A DNA stretch of 51,962 nt from DATLYH01 sp035575035 (GTDB lineage: Bacteria > Planctomycetota > Planctomycetia > Gemmatales > Gemmataceae): positions 1 to 51,962 of the forward strand of contig DATLYH010000065.1 in the NCBI GenBank assembly GCA_035575035.1. The letters are read 5' to 3'. Below are positions 25,652 through 31,695 of the stretch, in pieces; positions within the stretch are counted from its first letter, which is position 1; each line of letters opens with the position of its first letter. Position numbers and translations under genes: made by a program. The notes beneath the pieces were generated by a model that searched no databases, was not told where the DNA came from, and saw only the letters and a program-made list of their open reading frames with translations.

Positions 25652-26887
25652 TCACCCTTGGTGGTAACCGAAGTAACTGTCCCAGGCGTGGTCGAGCTCC
25701 TCCAGCGCCTCGGCGATCGGGCGGGCCTGGTAGCGGTCTCCCTCTTTCACGACAATGCGCATCCGCTCCAGCTTGGCGACCGCGTCGCCGATCTCGAAAT
25801 TAACCTCGATGCCGGCGTTCTGTTCCAGGTAACGCTCGATGAAGTCGTCGAGTTGGGCCGGCGCCCAGCCCTGCGGCGGCGCGAACCGCCACAACGCGAA
25901 GTATGCCAAAAACGCTTCCCGGCAGTCCTGCTCCTCGGCCTCGTCCAGCAGACGGAACAGGACGCCGCTGTTGCTGTCGAGACTCTGGTAGTACAGGCTT
26001 TGCGTCAGGGTCAGATGGTAGCGCTGCTTGGTCTGCTGGTAGCTGTAGTAGGAGCGGTAGCCGTAGCCGAACGCCCCGCTGACCAAGCCCCAGAGAGCCA
26101 CCGAGGGACTGGCCCCGCTCACGATGAGACTGAGAAAGTCGTCAATAAGTCTAGTCACCAGGTTGACGCCAGCCGTAATGATGTTCCAGATGGCCAGCCC
26201 CAAAGCGCTGAAGACCGGCAGCCCGACCTTGCCGCGGTCGAGGTAGGAGAAGTGAACCCGGGCGCCGGGCAGCAGCATCTCGACGTCGAGTTGGGGAATG
26301 TCCTTGAAGATCTTCAGATAAACGCACTCGGTATCGACGCCCTTGCCCAGCCGCTTGTGTGGGCGCAGCTTCAGGATCAGCGCCAGGCGCTGGTAGATCG
26401 GCACCTCGGTATCTTCCCGGCGGTAGAAGTTGGTCCAGCGCCGCCGGGTGCGCTTCTGCACAACGTCGCCGCGGGCGAAGATGGCCAGATGCTCGAAGAC
26501 GCTGAAATCCACGTCCACGTTGATGCCCCAGCCACTGGTCTGCTCCAGGGCCTGCTCCAGCTCCGGGCGGCTCAGATGCTTGAAGTTGGCCCGCTCCAGC
26601 AACCAGGCGAAATCGCGGTACAACTCGTTGAGCCGGTTTTGCTTCTCCTTGGCCGACAGCGGCACCAGCGGCCGGGTGTCGGCGTCCGGGTCGAACGGGG
26701 CATAGGCCGCCTTCAATTCCTCCAGGCGCCGGTTATACTCGAAGTGGAAAGTGGCGCTGACCAGCTGGCAGAACTGTCGGAACAGCTCGCGGTCCGCTTC
26801 ACTTAGGGTTTTCTCGGCGCAGAGCAACTCCACCAGGTCGCTCTTGCGCAGAGGAATGAAATGCTCACGGCTCCGACGGTCGGCCAT
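25652..26887 (-). CDS. DUF3754 (TMEM143-like) membrane protein
   Basis: The protein has 411 residues. ATG 26887 is chosen because AAGGA lies 7 bases upstream; an in-frame GTG at 26902 would add five residues. The DUF3754 signature is recognised as VYLKIFKDIPQLDVEMLLPG at about residues 200-219, preceded by RRRWTNFYRREDTEVPIYQR. Two hydrophobic helices follow (VFSALGLAIWNIITAGVNL and ASPSVALWGLVSGAFGYGY), then a soluble C-terminal part with FRLLDEAEEQDCREA. Members occur in cyanobacteria, planctomycetes and mitochondria (TMEM143); their function is unknown. It is transcribed toward the palindrome at 25578-25649. No operon partner is evident, although the haemoglobin gene lies about 150 bases upstream on the same strand. 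Confidence 0.8.
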   Translation of the reverse strand: MADRRSREHFIPLRKSDLVELLCAEKTLSEADRELFRQFCQLVSATFHFEYNRRLEELKAAYAPFDPDADTRPLVPLSAKEKQNRLNELYRDFAWLLERANFKHLSRPELEQALEQTSGWGINVDVDFSVFEHLAIFARGDVVQKRTRRRWTNFYRREDTEVPIYQRLALILKLRPHKRLGKGVDTECVYLKIFKDIPQLDVEMLLPGARVHFSYLDRGKVGLPVFSALGLAIWNIITAGVNLVTRLIDDFLSLIVSGASPSVALWGLVSGAFGYGYRSYYSYQQTKQRYHLTLTQSLYYQSLDSNSGVLFRLLDEAEEQDCREAFLAYFALWRFAPPQGWAPAQLDDFIERYLEQNAGIEVNFEIGDAVAKLERMRIVVKEGDRYQARPIAEALEELDHAWDSYFGYHQG

Positions 26888-27035
26888 CGGTCGATCCTTC
26901 ACTGTAATGAAGGAAGATGATCCCGGCTGGCGGCTCGGCCAGCAGCCGGACTACCGACCGCCGGAAAGCGCGCCCTGGTGGGTCGGCGCGGCCGACCGAC
27001 AACCGGGGTCAGCAAGCGGGTCGCTCGGTTGAGGG

Positions 27036-28154
27036 CTACCGGCTTTGCAGTGCGAAATCGATGATGCTGTCCGCCCCAGGAACCTGGACCCGAAGGGCGG
27101 ACTTGGCGTTGTACCGAGCCGGGATCTGCTCGCCTTTCTTGTCCGGCTTGCTGATCCGAACCTCGTACGAACCTGGCTTGACCCCCTTGATCTCGAATTT
27201 GCCGTCGGCCGCGGTCTTGCCCGTGTAGCCTGCTGCCTTGGGGTCGTCGGGCAACACGAGCTGGACGACGGCATCGGCGAGCGGCTTGCCATCGAGCGTG
27301 ACAGTCCCCGTCACACCTACCCCTTCGCCGACTTTTTTCTCCTCTTCCTTCTTTTTCTCCTCGGGCTTTTTCTCCTCTTCCTTCTTTTTCTCCTCGGGCT
27401 TTTTCTCGTCCGTCTTCTCAACGATATCCTTGCGGGTGGCTTCGACCGCTTTAAGTACCGCCGCCACGTCATCGGGCTTGACGCCGTTGCTCTCCAGGGC
27501 AGCCTTCAGGTCGGCAAGCAGCGCGTCGAACTCGGCGTCGGTGATCCCCATTCCCTTGTGGACTTCCTTCATGCTCCGGCCGGTGTACTTAAGCGGGCCG
27601 CCCGATGCCGCACTGATCATTTCGACCAGTTGCCGTTTCATGGTGGCGACCTGGGCGGCGTCGAGCTTGTACTTGCCGTCACGGAAGAAGTTCACTTTCG
27701 GGTCGGAGGCGGCGGTGGCGACAAAGTCGTCCACCACCTTGGTGACGCCCTCCTTGCCCCCCAGCCGCTCCCACAGGGTTGGGGTCGAGGGCTTGACTTC
27801 GGCCCGGATGCGATCGAGAACTTCGCGCAGGGCAAACGCCCGCTCGCCCGGGGAACTGAGTCCCTCGGCCCGAGCTAAGCCCTGGTCAATGGCCTGCTGG
27901 AGCTGCGGGCGGTGGTCCAGCAGCGGCCGGACGGCCATCAAGGCTCCCTGGTAAAGCCGGTAGCAGCCGGCCCGGTCGCTGGTGGGTGGATTGTACAGAT
28001 CAGCGCCGCGGTTGATGACGTCGCGGAGGGTGACGTAGATCCGCTGATCGAGTTCCTTGCGCTCCAGCGGCCTGGCCTCCTGTGCCCGGGTGGCGCCGGC
28101 CAAGACCAACGCGCAGGCCGCCGGCAAAAGGAGTCGCCAATGCCATGCGTGCAT
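27036..28154 (-). CDS. Secreted group 1 truncated haemoglobin fused to a carboxypeptidase-regulatory-like domain
   Basis: The protein has 372 residues from ATG 28154, which follows GGAGGAGG and begins a clear signal peptide (residues 1-24, ending TRA). Residues 30-115 are an uncharacterised helical region. Residues 125-244 match a group 1 truncated haemoglobin: LWERLGGKEGVTKVVDDF, NFFRDGKYKLD, the GGPLKYTGRSM turn and the proximal haem ligand His199 in KEVHKGMGI. The B10 Tyr common in this family is replaced by Val (DDFVAT), so ligand chemistry may differ. Residues 249-275 are a Lys/Glu repeat linker (EEKKK units). Residues 278-372 form a CarboxypepD-regulatory-like beta-sandwich (VTGTVTLDGKPLADAVVQ, TAADGKFEIKGVKPGSYEV). 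Export implies a periplasmic or surface role, for instance oxygen/NO handling or haem storage. Confidence 0.8.
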   Translation of the reverse strand: MHAWHWRLLLPAACALVLAGATRAQEARPLERKELDQRIYVTLRDVINRGADLYNPPTSDRAGCYRLYQGALMAVRPLLDHRPQLQQAIDQGLARAEGLSSPGERAFALREVLDRIRAEVKPSTPTLWERLGGKEGVTKVVDDFVATAASDPKVNFFRDGKYKLDAAQVATMKRQLVEMISAASGGPLKYTGRSMKEVHKGMGITDAEFDALLADLKAALESNGVKPDDVAAVLKAVEATRKDIVEKTDEKKPEEKKKEEEKKPEEKKKEEEKKVGEGVGVTGTVTLDGKPLADAVVQLVLPDDPKAAGYTGKTAADGKFEIKGVKPGSYEVRISKPDKKGEQIPARYNAKSALRVQVPGADSIIDFALQSR

Positions 28155-28291
28155 AAACCTCCTCCTTTCGCAGTGCTCAAGACGCTGTGATCTTAGAGGG
28201 GATGGGACGGCGAGGGAAGGATTTTTCCTTGGCCTTGCATCGCGAGGCCATCTGAGCATAATGGCGGCCAGGGATGGAACCGCGCGGCTGC

Positions 28292-28378
28292 GCCCCCTCT
28301 CCCCTTCTTCTTCGAAGCGGGGAGAACTGCTTGCTCCCCTCTCCCCCCTCAGGGGGGAGAGGGGCGGGGGTGAGGGGG
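28292..28378. repeat. Inverted-repeat cassette, word CCCCTCTCCCC
   Basis: The inner part is a perfect palindrome: CCCCTCTCCCCCCT (28336-28349), one base, AGGGGGGAGAGGGG (28351-28364). An outer GCCCCCTCTCCCC (28292-28304) faces GGGGGTGAGGGGG (28366-28378). It lies in the 246-base divergent gap between the haemoglobin gene and the winged-helix gene. The same words occur inside the subtilase gene at 43380-43740. Confidence 0.75.
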
Positions 28379-28400
28379 CTGCCCCGCCAGGGAGGGCTCG

Positions 28401-29105
28401 ATGGCCGACAAATCAATGCCGCTGATCCTCACGGCCCTCAGTCGGGCCGCCGCCGACCCTGTCGGCCTGCCCCTCCACGGCACCCGGACCGCACCAGGAC
28501 TATTCGCCGCCACCGCCGCTGGCAAACTAGCCGCCCAGCGCTGCAAGGAGGAAGGCTATCTCCGCGTCCTCCGCACTGAGACGCGAGGCAAGGCAGCGCT
28601 GGAGGTTTGCACCATCACCGAGAAGGGGCTCGCCTACCTGCTGGCCCAGACCAGCCCGCGGCAAGTGCTGGAAGACCTGGTCCGCGCGCTCCAATCCCGC
28701 CAGGCGCAGGCGGACGAATTGCTGGCCGTCGCCCGGCAGATGCAAGAGGGACTGGAGGCGTTGCGGGCCACCGCCGAGAAGGTCTTAGAGCAGGTCAGCC
28801 GACCGGCCAGCGTCGGCCCAGCGGCATCGGCCAACGGCGCGGAAACCTGGCCGGCGGCGGCGCTGGCCTGCCTTGCACGCTGGGAAGCGTCGGGCGCCTC
28901 GGAAGATTGCCCGCTCCCCGAGCTGTACCGCCAGACCGCGGCGTCGCTGACCATCGGCCAGTTCCATGACGGTCTGCGCCGCTTGTACGAGCAAGCACAG
29001 ATCTACCTGCACCCCTGGACCGGCCCGCTGTACGAGATTCCCGAACCGCCCTACGCCTTGTTGATCGGGCATGAGATCGCGTATTACGCCAGCCTGCGGA
29101 GGTGA
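28401..29105 (+). CDS. Winged-helix/coiled-coil protein, partner of the downstream ATPase
   Basis: The protein has 234 residues and starts at ATG 28401 after GGAGGG. Residues 5-83 look like a winged helix of the MarR/PadR kind (LAAQRCKEEGYLRVLRT, then a wing ending TITEKGLAYLL). Residues 85-132 form a long amphipathic, probably coiled-coil helix. The C-terminal part (148-234) appears to be a second small helical/winged domain with the conspicuous motifs LTIGQFHDGLRRL, WTGPLYEIPEPPYALL and GHEIAYYAS. The family is not recognised. The gene is followed after 106 bases by the ATPase gene on the same strand. DNA or protein binding that guides the ATPase is an inference from context. Its stop codon is the first TGA of the GGTGACA cassette. 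Confidence 0.6.
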   Translation: MADKSMPLILTALSRAAADPVGLPLHGTRTAPGLFAATAAGKLAAQRCKEEGYLRVLRTETRGKAALEVCTITEKGLAYLLAQTSPRQVLEDLVRALQSRQAQADELLAVARQMQEGLEALRATAEKVLEQVSRPASVGPAASANGAETWPAAALACLARWEASGASEDCPLPELYRQTAASLTIGQFHDGLRRLYEQAQIYLHPWTGPLYEIPEPPYALLIGHEIAYYASLRR

Positions 29106-29196
29106 CACGGTGACACGGTGACCGAAACAGAGCCCAGCACGGTCCGCGGCCTGTGGGTCTTCCATCACCTTGTCATCCCTTGTCACCTTGTCACCT
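29101..29196. repeat. Inverted-repeat cassette, word GGTGACA
   Basis: The left arm (29101-29122) is GGTGACACGGTGACACGG plus GTGACC, a 9-base tandem repeat. The right arm (29163-29196) is CATCACCTTGTCATCCC then TTGTCACCTTGTCACC. About 40 unrelated bases lie between. The cassette links the winged-helix gene (stop codon in the first word) with the ATPase gene, whose ribosome binding site GAGGAGG follows the right arm. Confidence 0.7.
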
Positions 29197-29211
29197 TATG
29201 AGGAGGCCAAG

Positions 29212-31452
29212 ATGTCAGCCATCGTCGCCAGCCGTCCCCTACCGGAGCGGGCCCTGGAAGTGCTGCGCCGCGCCGGCAACCCCTTCCGCAATTACTTCGC
29301 CCGCAACCCCGACGATGAGGTCTGCGCCCGCTACCACGTCCCCGAGTTGTTTGCCCGGGAGCGCGACCAGTTGCTCGGCGTGGTGGACCTCTACCGCTAC
29401 GACCCGACCACCCATTCCGAGGTCGTGCCGGTGCTCGGCAACAAGGGAGCCGGCAAGACCCACCTGCTCCATTCGATTAAGCACGGCGGCGAGGCGGCCT
29501 GGCAGCTGCTGGTCACCCCCGGCACCTTCCAGAAGGACACCGACTTCCTCGAAGCGTTGCTGTTCCAGGTGATTGACACCCTCCTGGGGGGCGGCCGGCA
29601 GAAGGGGGTTCGACCGTTGCGGTTCGTCGGCGAGGAGTTGGTGCGCCGGCTGCTGCTCGCGGCGTTGGAGGCGCTGTCGCCACAGGAACGCCTCGACCTG
29701 TTTCCCACCCCGGGGCTGGGCCGCTGGACCCGGAAGTTGGGTCTGGGCGCGTCGCAGGCCCAGGAGCGCACCCAATGGCTGATCGATCTCTTGCGAGCCG
29801 CGGATCGCGGCTCCCGGATGGGAGAGACGCTGTCCGGGCAAGCCGCCAGCCGCGACCTGCCATCCCTAATCCAAGAGGCGGGGCTGGATGCAGAGAGGGC
29901 CTGCGACGCGGTTTGCCGGTACGTCGAGCGGACGGAAACGCACAACACGGCCGGGCTGATGCGCCGCCACATTCACCAGGGTTTCGCGCGGGCTATCCTG
30001 CGGGGCGACGAAGCCGAGCTGGCCAGTTTCCTGACCTTCGGCTTCGCGGAGCTGGAGTTCCGCGTCCGCCCCAGCCGGCAGGAGTTGGTGGTGGCCCTGT
30101 TCAAGGCGCTGATGGAGGTTTTTCGCGGTCTGAAAATTCCCGTGGTGGTGGCCTTCGACCAGCTTGAGGACCTGCTGCTGTCCCGGCGGACCGACGACGC
30201 CCACCGCATCGCCGAGGCGTTCTTCGCCGGCATCGTCCGGGCGATGCACCAGATCGACGGCATTTGCTTTTTGATCTTCGCCGAGCGCGGACTGTGGAAC
30301 CGCTTCGTGCCGTCGCTGGACGGCTACATCCAGGATCGGCTGAACAACCCCATCCACGTACCGCAGCATGGCACCATCAAAACGCTGCGGCTGGAAGCGC
30401 CGCCGCCGGAATTGGTGCGGCGCGTGGTCGAGGCCCGGCTCCGTCCGGCCCTGGAGGAGTTGCCCGATTTCGCCGACCTGTCGCCCATCTTCCCGTTCAC
30501 CGAGGAGCAGATCCTGCGCGTGGCCCGCACCGAGCCGACCCTGCGCGACATGCTTCAGCAATTCCGCCACCTGTTCGACCATCTCGTTTACGGCCCGGCT
30601 TCTGGAGACAAAGAGACAAAGAGACAAGGAGGCAAGGAGACCGCAGATGCTCCGGCCCAGATGGCAAGCAAGGGCAGGTTGCCGACGGACGAACTGCCGG
30701 CCGTGGTGAAGTCCGTCATCGTGGTGGAGTCGTGTCCCCATTCTCCGGGAGACCGGCCAACGGAAACGCCGTCCCAGGTGGTGGACGAAAGGCAGCGGGA
30801 GGGCTCGGTTTCCTTGTCTCCTTGTCTCCCAGTCTCCTTGTCTGAAGCCTGGGACCAGGAGATGCGCGCCGCCCGGCGCAAACTCGAACCGGAGGGGGCG
30901 CTGACCGGGGCCACGCGCGAGCTGCAAGCCGGGCTGGGCAAATTCCTGCAAACCTGCCAGGAGCACGGCGTCAAGGTGGGGCCGTGGCGGCTGTCACACG
31001 TCGTCGCCGAGTGGGCGTTCGGCGACCACCCGACCTACGGCGTCATCTCGATCGCCCACTGGGTCTGCAAGGACGGCCAACCGTGGAAGGTGGGGGTCGG
31101 CCTGTTCTTGGGGCGCGGGTCGGCCAAGCCGCGCGACCTGGGGACCAAACTGGCTGCCCTGGAGATGGAGCCGGCGGCCATCGACCACCTGATCTTGCTG
31201 CGGCCGGAGGATGATCCGGCCTTGTCGGGCAAGACGAAGGCGCTGTGGCAGGAAGCCGAGCGGCGCGGCCGGCACGCCCGGCTGGAGGCGCTGGATCTCG
31301 ATGCCTTCGCGGTGCTATACGGCTTCCCGCGCTGGTTGGCGGCGGTCACCGAGGCGTTGCCGGCCGGCCAGACGTTGCCCAACCTTGCCGACCTGATCCA
31401 GGAGCGCTGCGAACGGCTACTGGAACGGCTTTGTATGCCGGTGCAGACGTGA
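29212..31452 (+). CDS. AAA/ORC-like P-loop ATPase with unrecognised C-terminal domain
   Basis: The protein has 746 residues. ATG 29212 is chosen because GAGGAGG lies 5-12 bases upstream; an earlier TTG frame start would translate the cassette arm. Walker A is GNKGAGKT (Lys82), Walker B is VVVAFDQLEDLL (Asp316) and a sensor-1-like strand is FLIFAERG. The region 280-460 contains lid helices ending LRDMLQQFRHLFDHLV. Residues 465-544 are a low-complexity insert encoded by an inverted-repeat cassette. The C-terminal block 545-746 is well structured: WRLSHVVAEWAFGDHPTYG, HWVCKDGQPWKVGVGLFLG, DHLILLRPEDDP and LDAFAVLYGFPRWL. It has alternating strands and helices reminiscent of a nuclease or other alpha/beta fold but no sure catalytic motif. 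The pair with the winged-helix gene suggests a DNA-transaction or defence-like module. Function is unknown. Confidence 0.65.
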   Translation: MSAIVASRPLPERALEVLRRAGNPFRNYFARNPDDEVCARYHVPELFARERDQLLGVVDLYRYDPTTHSEVVPVLGNKGAGKTHLLHSIKHGGEAAWQLLVTPGTFQKDTDFLEALLFQVIDTLLGGGRQKGVRPLRFVGEELVRRLLLAALEALSPQERLDLFPTPGLGRWTRKLGLGASQAQERTQWLIDLLRAADRGSRMGETLSGQAASRDLPSLIQEAGLDAERACDAVCRYVERTETHNTAGLMRRHIHQGFARAILRGDEAELASFLTFGFAELEFRVRPSRQELVVALFKALMEVFRGLKIPVVVAFDQLEDLLLSRRTDDAHRIAEAFFAGIVRAMHQIDGICFLIFAERGLWNRFVPSLDGYIQDRLNNPIHVPQHGTIKTLRLEAPPPELVRRVVEARLRPALEELPDFADLSPIFPFTEEQILRVARTEPTLRDMLQQFRHLFDHLVYGPASGDKETKRQGGKETADAPAQMASKGRLPTDELPAVVKSVIVVESCPHSPGDRPTETPSQVVDERQREGSVSLSPCLPVSLSEAWDQEMRAARRKLEPEGALTGATRELQAGLGKFLQTCQEHGVKVGPWRLSHVVAEWAFGDHPTYGVISIAHWVCKDGQPWKVGVGLFLGRGSAKPRDLGTKLAALEMEPAAIDHLILLRPEDDPALSGKTKALWQEAERRGRHARLEALDLDAFAVLYGFPRWLAAVTEALPAGQTLPNLADLIQERCERLLERLCMPVQT
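30604..30844. repeat. In-frame inverted-repeat cassette inside the ATPase gene, word GAGACAA
   Basis: The left arm (30604-30642) is GGAGACAAAGAGACAAAG followed by AGACAAGGAGGCAAGGAGACC. The right arm (30807-30844) is the opposite orientation: TTCCTTGTCTCCTTGTCTCC then AGTCTCCTTGTCT. The spacer of about 165 bases is not repetitive. The whole block stays open in the ATPase frame and encodes a Lys/Gln/Gly- to Ser/Leu/Pro-rich linker of about 80 residues between the ATPase and C-terminal domains. Confidence 0.75.
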
Positions 31453-31581
31453 GCGAACAACGGGGTAGCCTTGGAGGTTCTTTCGAACTGCTTGCCGCTT
31501 GGCGCTCGGTTTGGGAAGGACCGCTCATGCCAACTCCCAGGCCCAGTGATACCATCCGGCGTGGCCGGGGCGGAGCGCCGC

Positions 31582-31608
31582 GTGGCACCGGCTGGCAGCC
31601 AGTGCCAC
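31582..31608. repeat. GTGGCACCGGCT palindrome, copy B
   Basis: GTGGCACCGGCT (31582-31593) faces AGCCAGTGCCAC (31597-31608) with one mismatch. GGCCGGGGCGG upstream (from about 31563) resembles the outer left arm of copies A and D. It lies in the 243-base gap between the ATPase gene and the PAS kinase gene, which has no other gene. Confidence 0.65.
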
Positions 31609-31654
31609 GGTCAGATGCCGCGTTGATTTTCCCTCGCCCGTCCCCTACGATCAC

Positions 31655-31687
31655 ATCTCAGGTGGCTTCGCCCGTTCCTCCTGAGAT
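31655..31687 (+). promoter_or_regulatory. Hairpin just upstream of the PAS kinase start
   Basis: ATCTCAGG (31655-31662) pairs with CCTGAGAT (31680-31687) around a 17-base loop, ending 8 bases before the start codon at 31696. The kinase gene has no clear Shine-Dalgarno sequence outside this element. It could control translation or be an operator. Confidence 0.35.
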
Positions 31688-31695
31688 CGAGCCTC

